Source of the DNA: Palsa-1392 sp963819975
Lineage (GTDB): Bacteria > Verrucomicrobiota > Verrucomicrobiia > Chthoniobacterales > UBA10450
Assembly (NCBI GenBank): GCA_963819975.1
Contig: CAWFYE010000001.1
Coordinates: 186,001 to 250,000 of the forward strand
Reading direction: 5' to 3'
Length of the DNA stretch: 64,000 bases
A model generated the notes under the pieces. The model was not told where the DNA came from. It ran no database searches and was given only the letters and a program-made list of their open reading frames with translations. Below, one piece after another: positions 43,533-53,360 of this stretch (its first letter is position 1; every line of letters begins with the position of its first letter). Made by a program: the position numbers and the translations under genes.

Positions 43533-44384
43533 TTAGCTCTTCTTTCGGTTAACCCGGCGGTCCTGCATGATGAAGCGATCGCTCGGCTTGCGTTTCGAAC
43601 GCGTTTTGAAGCCTTTCGCCAATTGTCCCCACGGGCTGGTCAGATGCTGGCGTCCACCACCACCCTTGGATTTACCCTGGCCACCGCCGTTCGGGTGATC
43701 GATCGGGTTCATGACCATGCCACGCACGGTCGGGCGAACGCCCTTCCAACGCGACCGGCCGGCTTTGCCGCTGACCACGTTCATGTGATCGACGTTGCCC
43801 ACCTGGCCCATTGTAGCGCAACAGGTGTCGTGAATGCGGCGAATCTCGCCCGACGGCAATTTGACCAGCGCGTAGCCGCCTTCGCGGTTGCTCAAGGTCG
43901 CTTGCTGGCCGGCGCTGCGCGCGATCTGGCCGCCGCGACCGGGAGCGATCTCAATATTATGAATACCAGAGCCAAGCGGAATTTCACTCAAGGGGAGCGA
44001 GTTTCCGATCGCGGGCGGCGCGGTCGGGCCGGACATCACTTTGGCGCCAGCCGTTAGGCCATCCGGCGCGAGGATGTAGCTCATCTCGCCATCCGTGTAT
44101 TTAATCAAAGCGATCCGCGCGGTGCGATTCGGATCGTACTCGATCCCGACGACCTCGGCGGCGATGCCATGCTTGCGACGCTTGAAGTCGACCTTGCGGT
44201 ACTTCTGCTTGTGCCCGCCGCCGATGTGACGCGAGGTCAGGCGGCCCTTGTTGTTGCGGCCGCCGCTGCGTTTCTTCACTTCCGTCAGCCCATGATGCGG
44301 CTTCGACTTGGTGATTTCCGAGAAGGTCGAGAGCGTCTTGAAACGCTGCGTCGGGGTTAGTGGGCGATAATCTCTGATGGCCAT
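43533..44384 (-). CDS. rplB: 50S ribosomal protein L2
   Basis: 283 residues, a primary 23S binder near the peptidyl-transferase centre: GGRNNKGRLTSRHIGGGHKQKYRKVDF, the KLPSGEIRRIHDTCCATMGQVGNVDHMNVVSGKAGRSRWKGVRPTVRGMVMNPIDHPNGGG region holding the catalytically important His, and a GRQHLTSPWG end. Confidence 0.97.
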   Translation of the reverse strand: MAIRDYRPLTPTQRFKTLSTFSEITKSKPHHGLTEVKKRSGGRNNKGRLTSRHIGGGHKQKYRKVDFKRRKHGIAAEVVGIEYDPNRTARIALIKYTDGEMSYILAPDGLTAGAKVMSGPTAPPAIGNSLPLSEIPLGSGIHNIEIAPGRGGQIARSAGQQATLSNREGGYALVKLPSGEIRRIHDTCCATMGQVGNVDHMNVVSGKAGRSRWKGVRPTVRGMVMNPIDHPNGGGQGKSKGGGGRQHLTSPWGQLAKGFKTRSKRKPSDRFIMQDRRVNRKKS

Positions 44385-44390
44385 AAATTC

Positions 44391-44675
44391 TTAGACGAGA
44401 TCGATCTTCTCGCCCTCTCCCAGGGTCACGATGGCTTTTTTCCAGTGCGCCTTGCGGCCGAAATCAGCCCGGCGTTCGCGCTTTTTCTTGCCGGCGTAAT
44501 TGCAGGTATTCACAGACACGACCTTCTTCTTGAAGAGCATCTCGATCGCCTGCTTGATCTGGATTTTGTTGGCGCGCGGGTTCACGCGGAAAACGTACTG
44601 ATTGAGCTTTTCGCTCAAGAGCGAAGCCTTCTCGGTCAACTGCACTGTCTGGATTAAATCGTAGGGCTCGTTCAT
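44391..44675 (-). CDS. rplW: 50S ribosomal protein L23
   Basis: 94 residues: TVQLTEKASLLSEKLNQYVFRVNPRANKIQIKQAIEMLFKKKVVSVNTCNYAGKKKR. This is the trigger-factor dock at the exit tunnel. The start overlaps the rplD stop (ATGA). Confidence 0.97.
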   Translation of the reverse strand: MNEPYDLIQTVQLTEKASLLSEKLNQYVFRVNPRANKIQIKQAIEMLFKKKVVSVNTCNYAGKKKRERRADFGRKAHWKKAIVTLGEGEKIDLV

Positions 44676-45283
44676 GAGTTTGTCCTCGAAGCCAGCTGCT
44701 CGAGCGCCTTGTCGGTCACAATGATTTTGTCGAACGCGAGCAACTGCTCGGTGTTCACGTCGGCCGCGGTCGCGAGCAGGACCGGTTTCACGTTGCGCGC
44801 CGAGCGATAGAAATTCTCTTCAAACGAATCGGAAATGAGCAGCACCTTCTTCGCATCGGTGTGGCCTTTGATCAGGCTAACGAATGCTTTGGTCTTCGGT
44901 TCCTTGACGCTGAACCCGTCCACCGTCATGACATCGCCGGCTTTGATTCGCTCGCTCAGCGCTTTTCGGAAAGCGAGGCGGCGAACCGTCTTCGAAACTT
45001 TCTTCGTGTAATCGCGCGGCTTCGGTCCAAAGACAACGCCACCACCACGCCAAATGACAGACGATTTGTAACCAGCCCGCGCCCGACCCGTGCCCTTTTG
45101 GCGCCAAGGTTTCGCGCCCGAGAGATTCACTTCGGCTTTGGTTTTCGTGTTGGCCGACCCAGAACGGCGCGCCGCGCGCATCGCGACGACGGCATCATGC
45201 ATCGCCTGCGTTCCGCGACCGTTCTCGATCAGATTGATTTTCGCCTCTTTGGCGGCGTCTGCGGTTAAAACTTTCGCGCTCAT
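44672..45283 (-). CDS. rplD: 50S ribosomal protein L4
   Basis: 203 residues: the long internal loop RRSGSANTKTKAEVNLSGAKPWRQKGTGRARAGYKSSVIWRGGGVVFGPKPRDYTKKV reaches the tunnel. In E. coli L4 represses its own operon by attenuation; no such leader is identified here. The start overlaps the rplC stop. Confidence 0.97.
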   Translation of the reverse strand: MSAKVLTADAAKEAKINLIENGRGTQAMHDAVVAMRAARRSGSANTKTKAEVNLSGAKPWRQKGTGRARAGYKSSVIWRGGGVVFGPKPRDYTKKVSKTVRRLAFRKALSERIKAGDVMTVDGFSVKEPKTKAFVSLIKGHTDAKKVLLISDSFEENFYRSARNVKPVLLATAADVNTEQLLAFDKIIVTDKALEQLASRTNS

Positions 45284-45930
45284 TTACTGGCCTCGGCTGC
45301 GGCGGGTTTCTTGAGGGCCGGACGAACGACGACATAGCTGCCGTTCGCGCCCGGGACGGCGCCGCTGATTAAGATGATTTTGTCCGCTTCGCGCACTTGC
45401 AGGACCTGCAGGTTCTGAACGGTCACGCGCTCGTCACCCATGTGACCGGGCATGCCCATGTTTTTCCAAATGCGACCCGGAGTGGAACGATTGCCGATGG
45501 CGCCGTTACGACGGTGCGTCTTGGAACCGTGCGCCGCGCCCTGGCCGTGGAAGTTATGCTTCTTCATTACACCCTGGAAGCCTTTGCCCTTCGACTTACC
45601 GACAACGTCGACCCAGTCGCCCGCTTGAAATTGTGTGACCGCCAGATCGATGTCGCCTTCCGGCGCGTCTTCCTCGAGGCGGAATTCCCGAACGAGCTTT
45701 TTCGGTTCCGAACCAGCTTTGGCGAAGCCGCCGAGCAACGGCTTGGTCACGCGCGATTCCTTTTGCACGTCGAACCCGACCTGGATGGCGGAATAGCCAT
45801 CGTTTTCCGTCGTGAGACGACGAAGCAGCGTGTTATCCCCGGCCGCAATCACGGTGACCGGACGCAGCTTGCCATTCGCGTCGTAGACGCTGGTCATGCC
45901 GATTTTTTTTCCGAGAAGTCCGATGCTCAT
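45280..45930 (-). CDS. rplC: 50S ribosomal protein L3
   Basis: 216 residues: LLGKKIGMTSVYDANGKLRPVTVIAAG and the loop KGKGFQGVMKKHNFHGQGAAHGSKTHRRNGAIGNRSTPGRIWKNMGMPGHMGDERVT, including the Gln that is methylated in E. coli. Confidence 0.97.
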   Translation of the reverse strand: MSIGLLGKKIGMTSVYDANGKLRPVTVIAAGDNTLLRRLTTENDGYSAIQVGFDVQKESRVTKPLLGGFAKAGSEPKKLVREFRLEEDAPEGDIDLAVTQFQAGDWVDVVGKSKGKGFQGVMKKHNFHGQGAAHGSKTHRRNGAIGNRSTPGRIWKNMGMPGHMGDERVTVQNLQVLQVREADKIILISGAVPGANGSYVVVRPALKKPAAAEASK

Positions 45931-45966
45931 GGTCGTGGGCTGGCAAAAGTGGTGTTGCTAAAAACG

Positions 45967-46278
45967 TTAAATCTTGATCGTGATATCCACGCCCGCCGGG
46001 AGGTTGAGCTTCTTTAGCTCATCCACCGTCTTGGCGGTCGGCTCGATGATGTCGAGCAGGCGCTTGTGGGTGCGGATTTCAAATTGGTCCATCGACTTTT
46101 TGTCGACGTGCGGAGAGCGGTTAACCGTGAATTTCTCGATCAGAGTCGGGAGCGGAATCGGTCCCGCGACCCGGGCGCCGGTGCGCTTGGCCGTCTCGAC
46201 GATGTCGACGGCGGATTGATCGAGCATCCGATGGTCGAATGCTTTCAGGCGAATGCGAATGCGTTGTGCGTCGGCCAC
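45967..46278 (-). CDS. rpsJ: 30S ribosomal protein S10
   Basis: 103 residues: RIRIRLKAFDHRMLDQSAVDIVETAKRTGARVAGPIPLPTLIEKFTVNRSPHVDKKSMDQFEIRTHKRLLDI. The gene follows fusA after one base; a tuf gene, often between them, is absent. Confidence 0.97.
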   Translation of the reverse strand: MADAQRIRIRLKAFDHRMLDQSAVDIVETAKRTGARVAGPIPLPTLIEKFTVNRSPHVDKKSMDQFEIRTHKRLLDIIEPTAKTVDELKKLNLPAGVDITIKI

Positions 46279-46279
46279 G

Positions 46280-48454
46280 TTATTTAGTCTCCTTCTGGTC
46301 GAGCACGGCCGCGACGAGCTGTTGCGGGACTTGTTCGAAATGTGACGGCTCCATCGAATAGCTCGAGCGGCCTTTGGAAAGTGAGCGGATGGCGGTCGCG
46401 TAACCGAACATCTCGGCGAGCGGCACTTCGGCCTGCACCATCGTGAGGTTGCCCTTCACTTCGATGCTGGCGATCTTGCCGCGGCGGCGATTCAAATCGC
46501 CCATGATGTCGCCCTGGTATTCTTCCGGGGTCGCGTTTTCCACCTTCATGATCGGCTCGAGCAGAATCGGCTTGGCCTTCTTAAAAGCGTCTTTGACTGC
46601 GAAAATTGCCGCGAGCTTGAACGCCATTTCGTTCGAATCGACGTCGTGATAGGAGCCGTCGATGATATCGATGTTGGCGTCGATCACCTGATAGCCGCCG
46701 ATGACGCCGTTGAGCATCGCTTCTTCGATGCCCTTCTTGCAGGCTGGGATGTATTCCTTCGGGATGTTGCCGCCCACGACCTTGTTCTCAATCGTGATCC
46801 CCTTGCCCCGCTCGTTAGGCTGGACTTTGACGATGACGTGACCGTATTGACCACGACCACCGGACTGTTTGATCAACTTGCCTTCGCCGTCGGCCGGCGA
46901 AGTGATCGTTTCGCGATAAGCGATCTGCGGTTTGCCGGCGTTCGCGTCCACTTTGAACTCGCGCAGCATGCGATCGCGAATGATTTCCAGGTGCAGTTCG
47001 CCCATCCCGGCGATGATCGTCTGGCCGGTGTCTTCGTGAGTGTAAACCTTAAAGGTCGGATCTTCTTCGGAGAGCCGCTGCAAGGCGACGCCCATCTTTT
47101 CCTGGTCCTGCTTGGTCTTCGGCTCGATCGCCATCGAGATAACCGGGTCAGGGAAGGAGGGCGGCTCGAGCAGGATCGGATGATCCTCGTCACAGAGCGT
47201 GTCGCCCGTCGTGATATTCTTAATGCCGACGATGGCCGCAATGTCGCCCGAGTAGCAGGTGTCGATGTCTTCGCGTTTGTCGGCTTGAATCTGGATCAAA
47301 CGTGAGATGCGCTCGCGCTTGTTCGTGCGCGGATTGTAAACGTTGTCGCCCTTGCTCAGCGAACCGGAATAGACGCGGAAGAAGACAAGCTTTCCGACGA
47401 ACGGATCGCTCCAAAGCTTGAACGCGAGCGAACAGAATTTGCCGTTGTCGTCCGTCGGCGCTTCCATCTTCTCGTGCGTATCGGGTTCCATGCCGACCGC
47501 GGGCGGAATATCGAGCGGGCCCGGGAGGTAATCGATCACGGCATCGACCAGATATTGAACACCCTTGTTTTTAAAGGCAGAACCGCCCACCACCGGGACA
47601 AACTTGTTCGCGATCGTTTGACGGCGGATGCCGGCCTTGAGCATTTCCGGCGTGACCGGCTTTTCTTCGAGAACCGCTTCGGCAACCTCGTCGTCGATGT
47701 TCGAAATGGCTTCGACGAGGTCGGCGTAGGCTTTGTCTACCGTGGCTTTGTGTTCCTCGGGAACGTCGCGCACTTCGTAGGTCGAACCGATAAGATCGTT
47801 GTCGAGGTAAAAGACCGCCTTCTTGTTTACGACATCGAGCTGACCCTTGAGATAATCTTCTTTGCCTAACGGAATCAGAATCGGCCAGGCATTGGCGGCG
47901 AGTTTCTTCCGCATGCTGTCGATCGACGCATCAAAATCGGCGCCGACGCGGTCCATCTTGTTGATGAAGGCGATGCGCGGAACGAGGTATTTATTCGCCT
48001 GACGCCAAACGGTCTCGGATTGCGGCTGCACGCCGGCGACGGCATCGAAAACTGCAATCGCACCGTCGAGCACGCGAAGCGAACGCTCCACTTCGGCCGT
48101 GAAATCCACGTGGCCAGGCGTGTCGATGATGTTGACGCGCATTTTCACGTCCTCGTACATCTTGTAAACGCCTTCTTCTTTCTTCTGCGTCCAGGCGCAA
48201 GTGGTGGCGGCCGAGGTGATCGTGATGCCACGCTCGCGTTCCTGCTCCATCCAGTCAGTCACGGTGGTGCCTTCGTGCACTTCACCGATCTTGTGGATCA
48301 TGCCGGTGTAAAAAAGGATGCGCTCGGTCAGGGTCGTCTTGCCGGCGTCGATGTGCGCGGCAATCCCGATGTTCCGCGTCTTCTCGAGCGGGAACTTGCG
48401 ATTCGGCGAATTCGGATTCGCCGATTTGGGTTTATCTAGAGTCGCAGAGGCCAT
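46280..48454 (-). CDS. fusA: Elongation factor G
   Basis: A 724-residue translocase GTPase. G1 AHIDAGKTTLTERILFYTG, switch I GTTVTDWMEQERERGITITSAATT, G3 NIIDTPGHVDFTAEVERSLRVLDGA, G4 INKMDR, then domains II-V ending with SLSKGRSSYSMEPSHFEQVPQQL. The extra stretch KKEEGVYKMYEDVKM in the G domain lengthens it slightly. One copy of the iterated 9-mer (46812) encodes QPNER. Confidence 0.97.
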   Translation of the reverse strand: MASATLDKPKSANPNSPNRKFPLEKTRNIGIAAHIDAGKTTLTERILFYTGMIHKIGEVHEGTTVTDWMEQERERGITITSAATTCAWTQKKEEGVYKMYEDVKMRVNIIDTPGHVDFTAEVERSLRVLDGAIAVFDAVAGVQPQSETVWRQANKYLVPRIAFINKMDRVGADFDASIDSMRKKLAANAWPILIPLGKEDYLKGQLDVVNKKAVFYLDNDLIGSTYEVRDVPEEHKATVDKAYADLVEAISNIDDEVAEAVLEEKPVTPEMLKAGIRRQTIANKFVPVVGGSAFKNKGVQYLVDAVIDYLPGPLDIPPAVGMEPDTHEKMEAPTDDNGKFCSLAFKLWSDPFVGKLVFFRVYSGSLSKGDNVYNPRTNKRERISRLIQIQADKREDIDTCYSGDIAAIVGIKNITTGDTLCDEDHPILLEPPSFPDPVISMAIEPKTKQDQEKMGVALQRLSEEDPTFKVYTHEDTGQTIIAGMGELHLEIIRDRMLREFKVDANAGKPQIAYRETITSPADGEGKLIKQSGGRGQYGHVIVKVQPNERGKGITIENKVVGGNIPKEYIPACKKGIEEAMLNGVIGGYQVIDANIDIIDGSYHDVDSNEMAFKLAAIFAVKDAFKKAKPILLEPIMKVENATPEEYQGDIMGDLNRRRGKIASIEVKGNLTMVQAEVPLAEMFGYATAIRSLSKGRSSYSMEPSHFEQVPQQLVAAVLDQKETK

Positions 48455-48469
48455 GACGGGAAATTCTCT

Positions 48470-48943
48470 TTACCAGCGGAAATGTGCGAAGGCGCGGTTG
48501 GCTTGCGCCATCTTGTGGGTGTCGTCGCGTTTCTTGATCGCGTTGCCCTGTCCAGCGGCGGCGTCCTTCAGCTCGTGCGCGAGAGCATCGGCCATCGGCA
48601 TGCCGCGACGGTTGTCGGCATAGGTCACAATCCAGCGCATGGCGAGCGAGACCTGGCGGGAAGCGGTTACTTCCATCGGGACCTGGTATGTGGCGCCACC
48701 AACGCGGCGGGATTTCACCTCGAGACGGGGGCGGACATTCTCGAGCGCCTTGTTCACGACTTCGAGCGGGTCGACCGCATCGGAGCCTTCACGCGATTTG
48801 TCGATCGCGGTGTAAACGATCCGTTCGGCGAGCGACTTCTTGCCGCGCTTCATGACGGTGGAAATGAGACGGGCCACCGCCACGCTGCCGTAGCGGGAAT
48901 CGACCTTCTCTTCTTTCTTATAAACTTTGCGACGACGGGACAT
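48470..48943 (-). CDS. rpsG: 30S ribosomal protein S7
   Basis: 157 residues: MSRRRKVYKKEEKVDSRYGSVAVARLISTVMKRGKKSLAERIVYTAID, VKSRRVGGATYQVPMEV, RWIVTYADNRRGMPMADALAHELKDAAAGQGNAIKKRDDTHKMAQANRAFAHFRW. It organises the 30S head. Confidence 0.97.
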   Translation of the reverse strand: MSRRRKVYKKEEKVDSRYGSVAVARLISTVMKRGKKSLAERIVYTAIDKSREGSDAVDPLEVVNKALENVRPRLEVKSRRVGGATYQVPMEVTASRQVSLAMRWIVTYADNRRGMPMADALAHELKDAAAGQGNAIKKRDDTHKMAQANRAFAHFRW

Positions 48944-48955
48944 GGGAAAATTCAG

Positions 48956-49366
48956 TTACTTCTTTTTGCCGCCCTTGGCTTCGCCTTCGGCGCCGGCTTT
49001 CGGACGTTTCGCGCCGTACTTGGAACGGCTGCGACGACGGCCATCAACCCCTAATGAGTCGAGCGTGCCACGGACGATGTGATAACGGACACCGGGGAGA
49101 TCTTTGACTCGTCCGCCGCGCACGAGGACGATCGAGTGTTCCTGCAAATTGTGGCCTTCGCCCGGGATGTAGGCGATGATTTCCTGGCCGTTCGTTAGGC
49201 GAACTTTCGCCACCTTGCGCAAGGCGGAATTCGGCTTCTTCGGCGTCCGCGTCATGACCTGAGTGCAGACGCCGCGCCGCTGCGGACAATTCTTCAGGGC
49301 CGGTGATTTTGATTTCACCGAAACCTTCTTTCGTCCCTTGCGAATGAGCTGATTAATAGTTGGCAT
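48956..49366 (-). CDS. rpsL: 30S ribosomal protein S12
   Basis: 136 residues, the decoding-centre protein and first gene of the supercluster. MPTINQLIRKGRKKVSVKSKSPALKNCPQRRGVCTQVMTRTPKKPNSALRKVAKVRLTNGQEI carries the wild-type-like TPKKPNS (Lys42/43 equivalent) and PGVRYHIVRG (Lys/Arg87 region). The LTNG segment is encoded by the iterated 9-mer at 49192. Confidence 0.97.
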   Translation of the reverse strand: MPTINQLIRKGRKKVSVKSKSPALKNCPQRRGVCTQVMTRTPKKPNSALRKVAKVRLTNGQEIIAYIPGEGHNLQEHSIVLVRGGRVKDLPGVRYHIVRGTLDSLGVDGRRRSRSKYGAKRPKAGAEGEAKGGKKK

Positions 49367-49420
49367 TTTCGTACATTGCGGCCGCGAAACCGTGAAGTTT
49401 CAAACGACAAAAAAACCGCC

Positions 49421-51434
49421 TCAAGCCGTGTCCACCTTCCTCACGCACCTGATACGGAGAGCGCGCAATATAAAAACAAATGGTAGCGTCGCAAGATTAT
49501 TTTGGCGCGGAATGCTTCTCTCGGTCTCCATCGACGCCGAACGGGCGACCGCGCCCAGCTTTTCCCATCTTTCGTAAAGGTGAGCCACACGCTTTCGGGC
49601 TTCGGTCAGCTCTGCTTCGACCCGCGGCCACTCCGCGGCCCGGGAAACAAAAAAATCGGGATCAGCCGTCAGTTTCTCCAGCCTAACGACATCGTTTTCC
49701 GCCGCCAGGATCGCTTCCTCCATGCCTTCGAATTCGCGCTGCTCTTTCCAGGTCAATTTTCGCGGCTTCACCTTCCTGTCGCCGGTGGCGACACCGGCGG
49801 ACTTAGGAGCTTCCGCGGGACCGGGGTTGGCGCCTTTGGCGACAATGCTTGCTCGTTTTTCGAGGTAGTAATCGTAATTGCCGACCGTGTAACGAACCGC
49901 GCCGTCGCCTTCAAAGGCCAGAATCGCGGTGCAGATCCGGTTCAAAAAATAGCGATCATGGCTGACGACAATCACGTTGCCTTGGAAAGCCACAAGCGCT
50001 TCCTCGAGCAACCGCAGCGTGCCGAGATCGAGATCGTTCGTCGGTTCGTCAAGAATGAGGACGTTTCCGCCGCGCTTCGAGAATCTTCGCGAGCAGGACG
50101 CGGCTGCGCTCGCCGCCGCTAAGTTGATCGATCTTGGTATTGATCCGCTCCTCGGTAAAAAGGAAACGCCGCAGATAGCTGCGCAGAGTAATGTTTTCCT
50201 CGCCGAGCCGCACGTATTCGCATCCCCTCACCCACTTCTTCCCAAACGGTTTTCGAGTCATCGAGCAGGAGGCGGTTTTGGTCGACGTAATTGATCTCCG
50301 TCCGCGCGCCGATTTCAACTTCGCCGCTTGTCGGCTCGACTTGTCCGAGCATGATTTTGAGCAGCGTCGATTTGCCGAGGCCATTGCGCCCGACGATCCC
50401 GAGCCACTCGCCTGCCGCGAGGTTGAGCGAAGATTGTCGATCAATCTACGGCCCCCGAGTTCCATCGAAACATCTCGCAATTCGATCACGCGATTCGCCA
50501 GCTTCGGTGCGGGCGGGATGATGAGGTCGACGTCCAGCTCCGCTTCCGGCGCTTCCTGCGCGGCCATTTCAAAATACCGCTCCACCCGATCGACCGATTT
50601 CGTGCGGCGGGCGCGCGGCGCCTTGCGCACCCAGGCCAGCTCGCGCTTCAGAAATTTCTGGCGCTTGTTTTCCTGCATTTCCTCGACCGCCGCCCGTTCT
50701 GCGCGGGCCAGCAGGTAGTCGGTGTAGTTGCCGGCATAGCTGTAAGAATTTCCCGCCGCGATAGCTCGACCACGCGCGTCGCGACCCGATCGAGGAAATA
50801 GCGATCGTGCGTCACGAAGAGACACGTCCCGCTGATAGCGCGCGAGGAAATCCTCCAGCCACTCGATCGAGCCGGTATCGAGATGGTTTGTCGGCTCGTC
50901 GAGAATCAAAAAATCAGGCCGCGCCAGCAGCGCGCGACAAAGCGCGACCCGCCGTTTCTCGCCGCCCGACAAAGTCGCGACCGCGCGCTCCGGCTCGGGC
51001 GCATGCAGATTGGTGATCAGGCTCTTGATCCGATGCTCGAGATTCCAGCCGTCGAAGTGCTCGATCTGCTCGAGCAAAATTCCGCTCCGCGCGCTCTCCG
51101 GCGGCGCAGTCTCGTATTCCTCGATCAAATCGAGTACGCGTTGTGCGCCGGCGAGGATGTTGGCGTGAACTGAAGCCGTTTCATCGAGCTCAAACATTTG
51201 CGGCATGTAGCCGACGACGAGATCGCGACGCCGATTCAACTCGCCGGCATCGGGCGCCATCACGCCCGCGGCGATTTGGAGAAAAGTCGATTTACCGGAG
51301 CCGTTGCGTCCCGACCAGACCGACTCGTTCGCCTTCCAGGATCGTGACCGAAGCCGGTCGAGCACGACCTGATTCCCGAACCGCACAACCAATTCGGTCG
51401 CGCTGGCAACCGAGTTGGAAGGTTGCTCCTGCAT
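49421..51434 (-). pseudogene. ABC-F family ATPase (Uup-like), broken by several frameshifts
   Basis: Parts of one ABC-F protein lie in different minus-strand frames. From ATG 51434: MQEQPSNSVASATELVVRFGNQ, GRNGSGKSTFLQIAAGVM (Walker A1), LSGGEKRRVALCRALLARPDFLILDEPTNHLD (signature and Walker B1), linker AAVEEMQENKRQKFLKRELAWVRKAPRARRTKSVDRVE, then LSGGERSRVLLAKIL and, in another frame, EEALVAFQGNVIVVSHDRYFLNRI and a charged coiled-coil C-terminus. Apparent frame breaks lie near 51370/51310, 50835/50750, 50440/50225 and 50075. The pairs cancel, as expected for single-base indels. Uup-like proteins act on ribosomes or DNA. A translated intact protein is doubtful as read. Confidence 0.85.
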
Positions 51435-51542
51435 CTTCCGAGATACCACATCGCGGTTCTCAGATCAGCCGCGGAGGGGCTGGAAATAAGTTTTCGCCTT
51501 CTCACACGCTCCGATATCTACAGTCGTCCGCCTCTTCGCCGA

Positions 51543-53319
51543 ATGATCGCCCGCACCAAAGCACCGCCCTGGCTGCCAATTGTTTCGACTGCGATTCCGG
51601 CGCTGCTGCTCTTCGTCCAGATCGTCCAGAACTGGGTCAACATTCCCTACTGGGACGAATGGGAATTGATCGCGCGGCTCCGGCTCGCGCTGGCCGCCGG
51701 CAACCTGGGACCGCTCGATCTCTTCGCCCAGCATAACGACAGCCGGTTTGCGCTCCCGCAATTGTTACTCCTCCCGCTCGCGCGCCTGACTCACTGGGAT
51801 GTGCGGGCCGAGATGCTCGTGATCTTCGCGACCGTCTGCGCGATTTCGGTTCTGCTCTGGTTCCTCTTCGGCGAGATAAAGAATCTTCCGCGCTGGGCCC
51901 GCGTCGCCTGCCTGCTGGTCTGCAACTGCCTGCTCTTCTCCCCGATCCAATACGAGACCTGGCTTTGGGGAATTAATTTCAGTCTCGTCCTGCCCCCGCT
52001 TATTTCTTCTGATCTCGCTGCGAATAAATCTCTCGGCCGTTCCCTGCCCGCCAAAGTTGGTTGGAACATTCTCCTTTGTGTCGCCAGCACTTTTTCGAAC
52101 GCCAACGGGATGGGAAATTGGCTTCTCGCCTTTCCCGGGTTTCGTTCGGAACTCGGCGGACCGAACCCGAAAACGACTGGCCTGGTATGCGGTCTACCTC
52201 GCCGCTGCAATCGGAACACTCGTTTTCTTCTTCTGGCACTATCAACGCCACGTCGGCTTTGGGCCGATCTTTGAATCGCCGCTGCTCTTGCTGAAATATT
52301 ACTTCTGCTGGCTCGGCGCACCGCTCGCGCTTCCTTTGGGAAGGTGGCATGGGTGGCCGGCCTTGTCTTTCTCTGATCTTCGCTGTTCTGAGCTGTGCCG
52401 CGCTTTTCCGGCCGGAATCCGATCGGGACCGGAATGTCGCCTATGCTTTCACCGCCCTCGGCTGCTATGCGGGCCTGGCCGGCGCCGCGGCGGCGTTAGC
52501 CAGGGTCGGGATGAAATTCGATTGGGCTCTCGGCTCGCGCTACACGACCTTTTCCATTTACCTCCCGATCGCCGTGGTCGGCCTCGCCGCGCTCCATTTC
52601 TCGCCCGCCAGCGCTGGACCGTTCTGCTAAATGTCGGCGACAAGCTGGCCGCAGCCTTGATCGTCATCGGGATCTTGCCAGCTCACTCACCACTTACCAC
52701 CAGGGATGAAAGGGATGAACTGGACCCGGTGACAACGGGCTCACGGTCGCGCCGCACCTCTCTTCAGCGAAGTCCTGCCAAATAATCCCGACCTGAAAAT
52801 ACTCTCGCCCGAGCCGGTGACGATGATCCGCACCTATCGAGCACTCTTCGACTGCGGGCATGGCTCGCGACGCGCTGATTTCGCCCGCTTCAATTCCCGA
52901 ACTTGGTGCCCAGACCGAGCGTCGATCGAAGCGACGGCGTGCTCGACGTCTGCGAAGTGAAAGGGACCGACTTGCGCATGAAAGGCTGGGCCGTGCGCGA
53001 CGGAAGGAAACCGGCGCCTTTGTTCTCTTTGCCTACCGCTCCGATGGGCAGGCGCGCAGTCCCGTTTGCGGTCGCACCAACCGGAGATTCCAGTCCGGGC
53101 CTCATCGTCACGGGCGGCGGAACTGTGGTTTCAAACTCGAGCTCAGAGCCCAATCTGCCCCCGGGCAGAGTCGAAATCAGCTGCCTGGGCGATGGATCCG
53201 CAGCGGAACGAAATCGATCAACTGGCAATGCCGCATCAGATGGAGATCGCACCGCCAAAAAAATGAGCAGAACAACGTTTGCCACGATCCGCCTCGACGA
53301 TCCGTCGCACGGGTCATGA
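51543..53319 (+). pseudogene. Multispanning membrane protein with soluble C-terminal domain, frame-broken
   Basis: From ATG 51543 there is a leader helix (WLPIVSTAIPALLLFVQIVQNW), the sequence NIPYWDEWELIARL, then more helices (VCAISVLLWFLFGEI). The frame moves near 52130 (YAVYLAAAIGTLVFFFWHYQ), near 52345 (GLVFLSLIFAVLSCAALF) and again near 52610. The end of the coding stretch (to 53319) has a soluble domain with DLRMKGWAVRDGRKPAPL. The early YWDEWE acidic motif and topology suggest a GT39-like lipid-linked sugar transferase or an O-antigen-associated protein, but this is inference. No copy of the iterated motif is present here. Confidence 0.55.
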
Positions 53320-53360
53320 TCTAAATGGAAATGTCATTCCCGCCGGGCGATGTATCGACG

